NCBI GenBank assembly: GCA_964453855.1
Contig: CAYVRN010000008.1
Span: forward strand, 3,321 to 67,320
Direction: 5' to 3'
Source of the DNA: JASMHC01 sp964453855
GTDB taxonomy: Bacteria > Pseudomonadota > Alphaproteobacteria > Rhodobacterales > Rhodobacteraceae
Length of the DNA: 64,000 nucleotides
The position numbers and the translations under genes are program-made. Shown piece after piece: positions 54,233-62,998 of the stretch (within the stretch, counting starts at the first letter, position 1; each line of letters opens with the position of its first letter). Below the pieces are notes generated by a model, which was not told the DNA's origin, searched no databases, and saw only the letters and a program-made list of their open reading frames with translations.

Positions 54233-54562
54233 ATGTCCTTCTCTGAAACCATAGCCGAAACCATGCGCGCCGATCTCGGCTTCCAGCCCGGCCTCGACGA
54301 AAAGAAGATGTTCGGCGGGCTGGCCTTCATGCTTCATGGCAACATGGTCTGCGGCGTCACCAAAGACGGTGCCATGTACCGTGTCGGCAAAACCCGCGAG
54401 GCCGAGGCTCTGGAACTGGGCGCCAGCCCACTTTCCTTCACCGGTCGCAAAATGGGCGGCATGGTCGAACTCGACAGCGGCAGCGTCAACGACGACGCCC
54501 TTCGTCAAAAACTCACTGAATTCTCGCTGGCGCATGCCGCCAGCCTTCCACCGAAAGGATAA
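54233..54562 (+). CDS. TfoX N-terminal domain protein inside the sox operon
   Basis: A 109-aa protein with the TfoX_N pattern LGFQPGLDEKKMFGGLAFML and GNMVCGVTKDGAMYRVGK. The start at 54233 is backed by GGAAGGAAAA. Full TfoX (Sxy) is a competence regulator, but short N-domain proteins are common and of unknown role. It ends 4 bases before soxD. Its presence between soxB and soxD is unusual. Confidence 0.85.
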   Translation: MSFSETIAETMRADLGFQPGLDEKKMFGGLAFMLHGNMVCGVTKDGAMYRVGKTREAEALELGASPLSFTGRKMGGMVELDSGSVNDDALRQKLTEFSLAHAASLPPKG

Positions 54563-54566
54563 AGCG

Positions 54567-54896
54567 ATGCTGATCCTAGAATGCCCCTACTGTGGCGTAA
54601 AAGGCGAAGAAACCGAATTTCACGGCGGCGGCGAAGCGCATCTCAAGCGCTACGGCCCCGGCTCGGATGATGACCAGTTTCACGATTACCTCTTCGCCCG
54701 TGAAAACCCCAAAGGGGTCCACTTCGAACGCTGGCGCCACGTGAACGGCTGCGGCAAGTGGTTCCACGCCGCCCGCGATACAATGACACTCGAGGTTTTC
54801 GGCACCTACACCGCCCAGACCTCGGACATCCCGCAAGAGATCAAAGACAAGGTTTCCGCCAAACACCCCGATTGGAAATGGCGCGAATTTTCCTGA
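54567..54896 (+). CDS. soxD: Sarcosine oxidase delta subunit
   Basis: A 109-aa zinc-binding subunit. The ligands are in LILECPYCGVKGEETEF and NGCGKWFHAARD; it ends with the typical KHPDWKWREFS. AGGAT precedes the ATG. It follows the TfoX-like gene and precedes soxA, with a dispersed repeat copy starting at its stop codon. Confidence 0.95.
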   Translation: MLILECPYCGVKGEETEFHGGGEAHLKRYGPGSDDDQFHDYLFARENPKGVHFERWRHVNGCGKWFHAARDTMTLEVFGTYTAQTSDIPQEIKDKVSAKHPDWKWREFS

Positions 54897-54948
54897 TCTT
54901 CTTCTTGGTCGAAATACTCCCGGGGGTCCGGGGGCAGGCAGCCCCCGG
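54896..54948 (+). repeat. Dispersed intergenic hairpin repeat, copy 4
   Basis: TCTTCTTCTTGGTCGAAATA then CTCCCGGGGG and an 8-bp hairpin (CCGGGGGC, AGGCA loop, complement; 54928-54948). It starts at the soxD stop and ends about 30 bases before soxA, so it is transcribed inside the operon. Confidence 0.7.
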
Positions 54949-54979
54949 CACTCTCCGCCCGAAACAAAGGGTTTGAAAT

Positions 54980-57732
54980 ATGAGCACACGTTTAGCCACA
55001 GGCGGTCGCCTTCTGAACAAATCCAAAGCTGTTGAGTTCAGCTTCAACGGCAAACGCCTTAGGGGCTACGAAGGCGACACGCTCGCCTCGGCGCTTCTGG
55101 CCAACAATCAGATGATGGTCGGCCGTTCGTTCAAATACCATCGCCCGCGGGGGGTGGTTGCCAGCGGCGCGGAAGAGCCTAACGCGCTATTCAACATGGG
55201 CGAGGGGTCGAAATTCGAACCCAACCAGCGCGCCACCACGACCGAGTTGTTTGATGGTCTCAAAGTCACCTCGCAAAACCACTGGCCGACGCTGGAATTC
55301 GACGTGGGCGCAATCAACACCTACCTCGCGCGCTTCCTGCCGGCGGGCTTCTATTACAAGATGTTCATTCATCCGCGCAGCTTCTGGAAGCACATCTACG
55401 AACCCTTCGTGCGTCAGTCTGCCGGTCTGGGTAAAGCGCCTGACAAAGAACTGAAAGACGCCGACACCTACGAACACTTCTATTTCTTTGCCGATGTTGT
55501 TGTTGTCGGTGGCGGGGTTGCCGGTCTGCAAGCCGCAAAAGCTGCGGCGGCGTCGGGCAAAAAGGTTCTGCTGATGGAGCAGACCGCACATTGGGGTGGT
55601 CGTGCGGCGGTTGACGGCGGCACTGTTGACGGCCAGCCAGTGGCTGACTGGATCGACGCCACGGTGGCCGAGCTTGAGGCGATGGAGAACGTCACCCTGC
55701 GCAGCCGTATGATGGCTTCGGGCGTTTATGACCACGGTTATGTACTGGGTTACGAACGTCTGCGCGATCATGCCCCTGATGAAAAAGGCCCGCGTCACCG
55801 CCTATGGCGCATCCGTGCCGGCCACATTGTGACGGCAACCGGGGCCATTGAACGCCCGCTTTCCTTTGCAGGAAACGACGTACCGGGTGTGCTTCTGGCA
55901 TCAGCGGTCCGCGATTATGCAGTGAACTGGGGCGTCAGCATTGGCGACCGTACTGTGGTTGTCACCAATAACGACGATGCCTACCGCACCGCGATCAGCC
56001 TGAAAGAGCTAGGCATGGAAGTGCCCGCGATCATCGACGCCCGTGCAAACGGCGGCGGCGCTTTGGCCGACAAAGCACGCGAAATGGGGATCCGTGTTGA
56101 AAACGGCAAAGCCGTGGTCAAGGTCAAAGGCAGCAAGCGCGTAGAAGGCGTGGCGATTGGACTGCAAGCTGGCGAAGGCGCTGTTCTGGAAAGCATCGCG
56201 TGCGAATGCGTTGCGATGTCGGGCGGATGGTCTCCGGTCGTGCACCTTTGGTCGCATTGTGGCGGTAAGCTGATTTGGGACGAAGCCGATCAATTTTTCC
56301 GCCCCGATCCTAACCGCGCGCCCACTGGTGACGATGGTCAACCGTTTGTGAGCACCGCAGGTACCGCCTCGGGTGTGCTGGGATTGGGCGACGTACTTGC
56401 CGATGCAACAAACGCGGGGGCAGGGGCCGCAGGCACCAAAGCGCCAAAAGCTCCGGCGGGCGATGCCCGTGACGAAACGGCTATGGAAGCCGTGTGGATG
56501 ATGCCTCAGGGCGCTTCCATGAAGCTGAAAACGAAAATGTGGCTGGACCCGCAGAACGACGTGAAAGTCTCGGACGTGCAGCTCGCGGCCCGCGAAGGTT
56601 ATGAAAGCGTCGAGCACACCAAGCGTTATACCACGTTGGGCATGGCGACCGATCAGGGCAAGCTTTCTAACATCAACGGTCTTGCGATCCTGTCGGGCGC
56701 GCTGAACCAGCCGATCCCGCAGACCGGCACCACCACGTTCCGTCCGCCCTACACGCCGATCTCGATGGGCGCGATTGCGGGCGAGGCGCGCGGCGATGTA
56801 TTCCAACCACTGCGCCGCACTCCGATGCAGGATTGGCACGATGCGCATAACCCGTTCTATGAACCGGTGGGCCATTGGAAGCGGCCTTACTGCTATCCGC
56901 GTGCTGGTGAAACCAATGCGCAGGCGGTCGAGCGCGAGATCAACCAGACCCGCAACTCGGTGGGCATGCTGGATGCCTCGACCCTTGGCAAGCTGATTGT
57001 CAAAGGACCGGATGCGGGCAAGTTTCTGGATATGCTCTACACAAACATGATGAGCACCCTGAAACCTGGCAAATGCCGCTACGGTTTGATGTGTTCCGAA
57101 AACGGTTTCCTTTCAGACGACGGTGTGGTCGCGCGGATCGACGAAGATACCTTCCTGTGCCACACCACCACTGGCGGCGCAGATCGCATCCACGCCCATA
57201 TGGAAGAGTGGCTGCAGACCGAATGGTGGGACATGAAGGTGTACGTCGCTAACGTGACCGAGCAATACGCCCAGATCGCAGTCGTTGGCCCGAATGCCCG
57301 CAAGGTTTTGGAAAAGCTGGGCGGTATGGATGTGTCCAAAGACGCACTGGCCTTTATGGAATGGAAAGACGGCAAGTTGGGCGAATTTGACGCTCGTGTG
57401 TACCGTATTTCATTCTCGGGCGAGCTGTCCTACGAAATTGCGGTTCCAGCCAGCCAAGGTGCGGCCTTCTGGGATGCGTTAATGGCGGCGGGTGAAGAGT
57501 TTGGCGTCATGCCTTACGGCACCGAAGCGCTGCACGTCATGCGGGCCGAGAAAGGCTTTATCATGATCGGCGACGAAACCGATGGTACCGTGATCCCGCA
57601 GGATCTGATGCTGCACTGGGCGATTTCGAAGAAGAAAGAGGACTACCTGGGCAAACGCGCGCAGGAGCGTAGCCATATGGCCGATCCGAACCGCTGGAAA
57701 CTGGTGGGACTGGAAACGGTGGATGGCTCGGT
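54980..57732 (+). CDS. soxA: Sarcosine oxidase alpha subunit, 3' end lost in assembly gap
   Basis: The visible 917 residues of a protein usually near 1,000 aa. The N-terminal ferredoxin-like domain has VEFSFNGKRLRGYEGDTLAS and the KYHRPRGV segment; a Rossmann domain has VVVVGGGVAGLQAAKAAAAS (about 174); the C-terminal half is a GcvT-like THF-binding domain (SVGMLDASTLGKLIVKGPDA and PYGTEALHVMRAEKGFIMIG). The last about 80 residues are replaced by 100 N. The open frame that continues into soxG is an accident of gap length. Confidence 0.93.
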
Positions 57733-57832
57733 NNNNNNNNNNNNNNNNNNNNNNNNNNNNNNNNNNNNNNNNNNNNNNNNNNNNNNNNNNNNNNNNNNNN
57801 NNNNNNNNNNNNNNNNNNNNNNNNNNNNNNNN
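57733..57832. other. 100-N assembly gap between soxA and soxG
   Basis: Exactly 100 unknown bases, the usual placeholder for a gap of unknown size. It hides the soxA 3' end (about 80 codons by family length) and the soxG start (a few codons), so the true missing sequence is probably near 250-300 bases. Frame continuity across it has no meaning. Confidence 0.97.
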
Positions 57833-58378
57833 AGCGCACTGAATGGCGTGTCCTTCACAGGTATCGCCAAAATCGAGGAAGCCGGATTGCAGGGCATGAT
57901 CACCCTGCGCGGGGATTTCGCGTCGCAGGGATTCAAGGATGCCTTGAAAAAACTGACCGGCCGCGTGGCCCCGAAAACCCGCGAAACCTATGCTGCCAAA
58001 GGCCGCCGCGTTTTGTGGATGTCACCGGACGAACTGATGATCTTGACCGATTACGCGTCGGTGCAGGATGATCTGGCGACTTTGACAGATGCCTTGAGTG
58101 GCGAGCATGCCTTGGCCGTTAATGTGTCAGATGCGCGTGCGTTGTTCCGCATCACAGGCGAAAGCGCACGCGAAGTGATCGGCAAGCTGGCCCCCGTTGA
58201 TATGGGTGCCTTCGAAGTAGGCGATGTGCGCCGCACCCGTCTGGCGCAGGTTGCTGCGGCGTTCTGGCTGACGGAAGCTGGAGATTTCGAGCTGGTGTGC
58301 TTCCGCTCGGTCGCACAATATGTCTTTGATTTGCTCAGCGTTGCTGCTCAAGAGGGCAGTGAAGTGGGCGTCTATTAA
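57833..58378 (+). CDS. soxG: Sarcosine oxidase gamma subunit, 5' end lost in assembly gap
   Basis: 181 visible residues of the gamma subunit, starting SALNGVSFTGIAKIEEAG directly after the gap; only about the first few residues are missing. It has the GcvT-like pattern LQGMITLRGDFASQGFKDAL, RVLWMSPDELMILTDYA and VNVSDARALFRITGESAREV. It completes the oxidase with beta, delta and alpha. A repeat copy in reverse orientation follows. Confidence 0.9.
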   Translation, partial: SALNGVSFTGIAKIEEAGLQGMITLRGDFASQGFKDALKKLTGRVAPKTRETYAAKGRRVLWMSPDELMILTDYASVQDDLATLTDALSGEHALAVNVSDARALFRITGESAREVIGKLAPVDMGAFEVGDVRRTRLAQVAAAFWLTEAGDFELVCFRSVAQYVFDLLSVAAQEGSEVGVY

Positions 58379-58383
58379 TCAGG

Positions 58384-58441
58384 CAAGGGGGGCTGTCTGC
58401 CCCCCTTGGACCCCCGAGGATATTTCCTGACAAAAGAAATT
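58384..58441 (-). repeat. Dispersed intergenic hairpin repeat, copy 5 (reverse orientation)
   Basis: On the minus strand it reads TTTCTTTTGTCAGGAAATAT then CCTCGGGGGTCC and a 9-bp hairpin (58385-58407, loop TGTCT on plus). It is inverted relative to copies 2-4, with the hairpin 6 bases from the soxG stop. Confidence 0.7.
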
Positions 58442-58523
58442 GGCTTTTCACTCTTGACCTTGGGGGGGCTGGCCCTCCATCTATGGGCAGAGAGACAACG
58501 CACGAATAGGAGAGGGTATCCCC

Positions 58524-59123
58524 ATGGCATTCGAACTTCCTGATCTACCTTATGCACACGACGCACTTGCCGATCTTGGCATGTCAGCCGAGACGCTGGA
58601 GTATCACCACGATCTTCACCACAACGCCTATGTCACCAACGGTAACGCAGCAATTGCTGGCACCGAGTGGGAAGGCAAGTCGATGGAAGAGATCATCACC
58701 GGCACATACAATGCGTCGGCGGTTGCGCAGAACGGCATCTTCAACAACATCAGCCAGCTTTGGAACCACAACCAGTTCTGGGAAATGATGGGTCCCGGCA
58801 AGTCGGCGATGCCAAGCGAGCTTGAAAAAGCCCTGGTCGAAAGCTTTGGCTCGGTTGACGAGTTCAAGGCACAGTTTTCGGCAGCAGGCGCTGGTCAGTT
58901 CGGCTCGGGCTGGTGCTGGTTGGTCAAAGACACCGATGGTGGTCTGAAAGTAACCAAGACCGAAAACGGCGTGAACCCGCTGTGCTTTGGTCAGACTGCG
59001 CTTCTGGGTTGTGACGTGTGGGAGCACAGCTACTATATCGACTTCCGCAACAAGCGCCCTGCATATCTGTCGAACTTCCTGGACAATCTGGTAAACTGGG
59101 AAAACGTCGCGTCGCGGATGTAA
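58524..59123 (+). CDS. sodB: Superoxide dismutase (Fe or cambialistic Fe/Mn)
   Basis: A 199-aa enzyme that converts superoxide to H2O2. Metal ligands are visible as His28 (EYHHDLHH), His in LWNHNQFW, and Asp/His in CDVWEHSYY. Gln in NISQLWNH and AGAGQFGSGWCWL point to the Fe type or a cambialistic form. GGAGAGGG precedes the ATG. It is 145 bases after soxG, next to a strong terminator, and may protect against radicals near a H2O2-producing oxidase (inference). Confidence 0.95.
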   Translation: MAFELPDLPYAHDALADLGMSAETLEYHHDLHHNAYVTNGNAAIAGTEWEGKSMEEIITGTYNASAVAQNGIFNNISQLWNHNQFWEMMGPGKSAMPSELEKALVESFGSVDEFKAQFSAAGAGQFGSGWCWLVKDTDGGLKVTKTENGVNPLCFGQTALLGCDVWEHSYYIDFRNKRPAYLSNFLDNLVNWENVASRM

Positions 59124-59148
59124 GCTGGTTTTCAGTGCAAAAATTCAG

Positions 59149-59178
59149 AAGGTCCGGGGCGTGCTTCGGACCTTTTTT
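59149..59178 (+). terminator. Rho-independent terminator after sodB
   Basis: Stem AAGGTCCG (59149-59156), a 10-base loop, the complement CGGACCTT (59167-59174), then TTTTTT. It ends the sodB transcript. Confidence 0.9.
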
Positions 59179-59227
59179 ATACTAAAGAGAAAATTCCTGT
59201 CACAATGCTTTCTAACAGAGCCGAGAT

Positions 59228-61492
59228 TTGCCCGTTAATATAGGTGTGCGCAAGCATTCAAGGAAATTCCAAACCAAGGAACAACGATTGGAAATAACGG
59301 AACGGAAGCTTGAAATATTGCCGACACTTCGGCGGAATCTCTGGCGGATTATTCTGTCGGGTGTGCTGGGCATGTGCACGCTTCCGGTTGTTGCAACCTT
59401 GGTGCATCAGGAAGTTCTTCCGCTTTACCGATATTTGGTGCCCATGACCGCAGGGGCGACGATCGGACTGTTTGTTGCCTTGTCGTTGTCGTTTCTTGCG
59501 GAGACTAGGCGGCAACATTTACAGAGGCTAAAAGACCAGCGCGAGTTTATACGGCAGCTCAAGTTGAGCGAGGAGCGGCTTTCGATTGCTTTGAATGGAT
59601 CGAATGACGGGCTGTTTGACTGGAATATTAAAACCGGAGATGTTGTTTTCTCGCCAAGTTTTGCAAAAATTCTTGGCTATCACGAAGACGATCTAACGCA
59701 GTCGTCTGAAGATTTGCAAAGGCTAGTTCATCCCCACGACCGCGCGCGCCTTGCAAATCTGGTGGAAGAGTTCATCGCGGGGGCTGTTCCCGTTTTCGAT
59801 ACGGAAATTCAGATCAGGCATAAGGACGGACACTTTCTGACGGTTCTGCTGAGGGCCTCGCTTCTGCATGGCGAAAATGACGAGGTGCGACTGATCGGCA
59901 CCATGCTGGATGTATCCGCGCGCAGGACGTTGCAACAGGAAAAAGATGCGGCCATCGCGGCAAGTCGGGCCAAATCGGCATTTCTGGCAAATATGAGCCA
60001 TGAAATCCGCACACCGATTAATGGCGTTTTGGGCATGGCTGAGTTGCTTTTTAAAACTGAACTGGACTATGGGCAGCGTGAAATGCTGTCGACGATCCAG
60101 TCCTCGTCGAAGACTTTGATTAGAATTATCAGCGACATTCTGGATATGTCGAAAATCGAGGCGGGCGAACTGGCAATAGACCCGCAGCCGGTCGATTTGA
60201 CGAAGTTGGCTCAAGAGGTTGTAGAGTTGATGCTACCCGCTGCTGATAGTCGTAACGTGCGGCTGGCAGTTTCGTTTTCGGATGACGTCTATCCCTATGT
60301 ATTGTTGGATGGCGAGCGCTTGAAGCAAGTGCTGTTCAATTTGCTCAGCAATGCAGTCAAATTCAGTGATGGAAACATGCGTGATGAAATGGGGCGAGTC
60401 ACACTTGGCGTCACCCAATGGGATGACACGTCGCTGATTTTCACGGTCAACGATAATGGCATTGGCATTGCACCCGAAAAACTGCCCTATTTGTTTAAAC
60501 CGTTCACCCAAGCCGATGAAGGTACATCGCGGGTGTTTGGCGGGACCGGACTGGGACTGTCTATTTCGCGCCGGTTGGCCGAGCTGATGGGCGGAAGTTT
60601 GACTGCCGAAAGTACATTGGGCGAAGGCGCGACTTTTTTCTTGCGCGTTCGGGTTCGTAAAGTAGACCCGTCCGAAGTGCAAACTTTGGTCGAGCCACCT
60701 GATTACGGGCATGCCCGTCTTTTGGTCACCACAGAGGCGTCCTCGTTTGTAAAGCGGTTGTCGCAATGTGGTCGCCGGTATGGGTACGCGCTGAGCCAAT
60801 ATGCGGACCTTGACGGCTTGGTCCAGGACTATGCCTCGTGTTCAGAAGAACCTGTTGCCGTGCTGACCGAAGAGTATCTGCCGCAAATTGACGAGGTGCG
60901 TGATCGGCTGGCCACAACCGGACGACCTGTTCGGATACTGATGGCGTCAAAGCATGAAACGATTATTCGGCTGCGACGCGAGGCGGACATTGTGACGATC
61001 AGGCGCTACCCGCTTTTGCCAAGCAACATTTTGTCGGCTCTGGAATGGTTTCTGAATGAAAGTGGCGTAAGCGAGAAGTCGGCGATTGAAACGCCGGCCC
61101 CCAACGATGGCTCCGACAATCGAAAGCGTATCCTGTTGGTCGAGGACAACGCAGTTAATCGCTTGGTGATCGGGAAGCAGTTGGAAACTCTTGGTTATGA
61201 TTTCGAAACGGCTGAAGATGGCGTATTGGGGCTGTCGCTGCTTGAGGCAAGTGCAGAGTTTGATTTGATCCTGACCGATTGCCATATGCCTAACATGGAT
61301 GGCTTTGAAATGACCCGTCGTTTCAGGTCTGGACCGGGGGAAACAGCCGGTTCAATGCCGATCATTGCGATCACCGCCAACGCGATGGATGGCGAAGCTC
61401 AAGCTTGTTTGGCGGCGGGTATGAATGCATATCTCTCCAAGCCTGTATCAATCGAACAATTGTCTAAGACCCTTGAAGATCATCTGGCGTAA
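59228..61492 (+). CDS. Hybrid histidine kinase with PAS and degenerate receiver domain
   Basis: A 754-aa sensor kinase. Two transmembrane helices (about 39-60 and 70-91) frame a very short periplasmic loop, so sensing is probably cytoplasmic. A PAS domain follows (about 115-235, LNGSNDGLFDWNIKTGD), then HisKA with His258 (FLANMSHEIRTPINGVLG), HATPase (VNDNGIGI, GGTGLGLSISRRL, to about 485), a receiver-like domain without its acidic site (about 495-620), and a true receiver with Asp684 (LILTDCHMPNMDGF). The start is uncertain: TTG 59228, GTG 59246 or another. The partner regulator is not nearby. Confidence 0.86.
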   Translation: MPVNIGVRKHSRKFQTKEQRLEITERKLEILPTLRRNLWRIILSGVLGMCTLPVVATLVHQEVLPLYRYLVPMTAGATIGLFVALSLSFLAETRRQHLQRLKDQREFIRQLKLSEERLSIALNGSNDGLFDWNIKTGDVVFSPSFAKILGYHEDDLTQSSEDLQRLVHPHDRARLANLVEEFIAGAVPVFDTEIQIRHKDGHFLTVLLRASLLHGENDEVRLIGTMLDVSARRTLQQEKDAAIAASRAKSAFLANMSHEIRTPINGVLGMAELLFKTELDYGQREMLSTIQSSSKTLIRIISDILDMSKIEAGELAIDPQPVDLTKLAQEVVELMLPAADSRNVRLAVSFSDDVYPYVLLDGERLKQVLFNLLSNAVKFSDGNMRDEMGRVTLGVTQWDDTSLIFTVNDNGIGIAPEKLPYLFKPFTQADEGTSRVFGGTGLGLSISRRLAELMGGSLTAESTLGEGATFFLRVRVRKVDPSEVQTLVEPPDYGHARLLVTTEASSFVKRLSQCGRRYGYALSQYADLDGLVQDYASCSEEPVAVLTEEYLPQIDEVRDRLATTGRPVRILMASKHETIIRLRREADIVTIRRYPLLPSNILSALEWFLNESGVSEKSAIETPAPNDGSDNRKRILLVEDNAVNRLVIGKQLETLGYDFETAEDGVLGLSLLEASAEFDLILTDCHMPNMDGFEMTRRFRSGPGETAGSMPIIAITANAMDGEAQACLAAGMNAYLSKPVSIEQLSKTLEDHLA

Positions 61493-61638
61493 AAGCCTCG
61501 GATGACTTGCGGCAACTTTTTTTGTGCGGAGGGGTCAAAGCACCAAGTTAGCCAACCCATAGCGGATCGTGCACAGCGCCCATCAAGGTGCGTCTTTTGA
61601 AGGCCTTTTGGTGCAATCCGTCAGGATGGGAAAAGAAA

Positions 61639-61660
61639 AGCCCGCCGGAAAGGGCGGGCT
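61639..61660 (-). terminator. Terminator after gap
   Basis: On the minus strand AGCCCGCC pairs with its complement (61639-61646 and 61653-61660) and is followed by TTTTCTTTTCCC. It lies about 28 bases beyond the gap stop. Confidence 0.85.
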
Positions 61661-61687
61661 GATCTTGATAAATTCGGGCTTGGGCAA

Positions 61688-62692
61688 TTACTGCAGCAAG
61701 CGACCCATGGCTGCGGCCACATCGGCCATACGTGCCGAGAAGCCCCATTCGTTGTCGTACCATGCCAATACGCGGACAGTGCGACCGCCAACAACCTTGG
61801 TCTGATCCGGTGCAAAGATCGAGCTTTGGACCGTGTGGTTGAAGTCGATCGATACCTTCGGCTCGGGGTCATAGGCCATGACGGTGCCCATTTGACCGGC
61901 GACCGCTTCGCGGACAACTTCGTTCACGTCGGCAACGGTGACGTCTTTTGACGCTTCAAAGGTCAGGTCCACAGCCGAGACATTCGGGGTGGGGACACGC
62001 ATCGCGGTGCCATCTAGCTTGCCTGCCAGTTCTGGCAGAACCTCGCCCAGAGCTTTTGCAGCGCCGGTCGAGGTCGGGATCATCGCCATAGCAGCGGCGC
62101 GTGCGCGATAGAGATCAGCGTGGCGGCGGTCCAGCGTAGGCTGATCGCCGGTGTAGCTGTGGATCGTGGTCATGATGCCACGCTCGATACCGATGGCTTC
62201 GTTCAGGACTTTCGCAAGGGGCGCCAGACAGTTGGTGGTGCAAGACCCGTTCGAGATCATGGTGTCGCCAACTTCCAGGCTACGGTGGTTGACGCCGTAG
62301 ACGATCGTTTTCTGCACATTTTTCGCCGGAGCCGAAATCAGAACTGACTTGGCGCCGCGTTCCATGTGAACACCGGCCTTGTTGCCGTCATTGAACTTGC
62401 CGGTGCATTCCAGAACAACGTCACAGCCGGACCAATCCAGCTCTTGCGGGTCATAGGTTGAGAACACTTCCATCGGACCGCGGCCCAGATCCATGGTGTT
62501 GCCTTCGATTTTGACGTCGCCTGCAAATCGACCATGAACGCTGTCGTACTTCAGCAGATGCGCGTTGGTCTCGATCGGACCGGTTGCGTTCAGCTTCACA
62601 ACCTGAACGTCATTACGGGCGCTCTCAGCGATGTGGGCTAGGGTGCAGCGGCCAATGCGGCCAAATCCGTTGATACCGACAGTGACGGTCAT
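61688..62692 (-). CDS. gap: Glyceraldehyde-3-phosphate dehydrogenase, type I
   Basis: A 334-aa enzyme of glycolysis/gluconeogenesis. Marks: VTVGINGFGRIGRCTLAH, catalytic Cys151 in SNGSCTTNCLAPLAKV, SYTGDQPTLD and AWYDNEWGFSARM. The dinucleotide-selectivity position that is usually Asp (INDL) reads LNATGP, so NADP use is possible. The start at 62692 is set by AGGAG upstream and the conserved N-terminus; an upstream extension is not supported. A LacI-family-like operator lies about 90 bases upstream. Confidence 0.93.
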   Translation of the reverse strand: MTVTVGINGFGRIGRCTLAHIAESARNDVQVVKLNATGPIETNAHLLKYDSVHGRFAGDVKIEGNTMDLGRGPMEVFSTYDPQELDWSGCDVVLECTGKFNDGNKAGVHMERGAKSVLISAPAKNVQKTIVYGVNHRSLEVGDTMISNGSCTTNCLAPLAKVLNEAIGIERGIMTTIHSYTGDQPTLDRRHADLYRARAAAMAMIPTSTGAAKALGEVLPELAGKLDGTAMRVPTPNVSAVDLTFEASKDVTVADVNEVVREAVAGQMGTVMAYDPEPKVSIDFNHTVQSSIFAPDQTKVVGGRTVRVLAWYDNEWGFSARMADVAAAMGRLLQ

Positions 62693-62998
62693 ATTTTGAT
62701 CTCCTGAACGTGCCATGTACGTCGGGCTATAGCCTGTTAGGGGCGATCCGTGAAGGGAAAAGCCCTTATTCTGCAATATGTTATCGTTAACAATTGGGGC
62801 GGGCTGGTGTGATTGCGCTAACGTCATGCGCAAACATTCCGATGGCGCCAAAACACATGGGTTGTAACCGGAACCAGACCGAATCTCTCCAAGCGCTATA
62901 GCGCACTTTTTAAATTACCTAAGCCGAAAAAACACAAATGCTCTTGTGATTGCAGGACGACCGAATAGTTTGGCCCGAGAAAGCCCGAGGAGAAAGCC
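62693..62998. other. 306-base divergent intergenic region between gap and the DUF808 gene
   Basis: It holds the promoters of both genes and the LacI-type palindrome described separately. Other weak features are a short G/C run near 62750-62768 (GGGAAAAGCCC) and an AT-rich stretch near 62905-62935 upstream of the DUF808 gene, where AGGAGA marks its ribosome site. I see no RNA gene or reading frame worth reporting. Confidence 0.6.
62779..62792. promoter_or_regulatory. LacI-family-type operator upstream of gap
   Basis: TGTTATCGTTAACA has matched TGTTA/TAACA arms around a central TCGT, the CG-centred form typical of LacI/GalR-family operators. In Rhodobacterales a LacI-family regulator of central carbon metabolism (CceR) is known to control such genes; I recall a similar site but cannot check the exact consensus here. 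It lies 87-100 bases upstream of the gap ATG. Confidence 0.6.

Noticed and set aside
53980..54246. Rightward 88-aa open frame just after soxB
   Set aside because: It overlaps the soxB stop like a coupled gene, but the sequence is less protein-like than the opposite frame and lacks a ribosome site.
56009..56875. Leftward open frame (288 aa) opposite soxA
   Set aside because: Shadow of soxA with His/Arg-rich composition and no family pattern.
54980..58378. A single 1,132-aa open frame read as a SoxA-SoxG fusion
   Set aside because: The frame crosses 100 N, which cannot contain a stop; family lengths show two separate genes.
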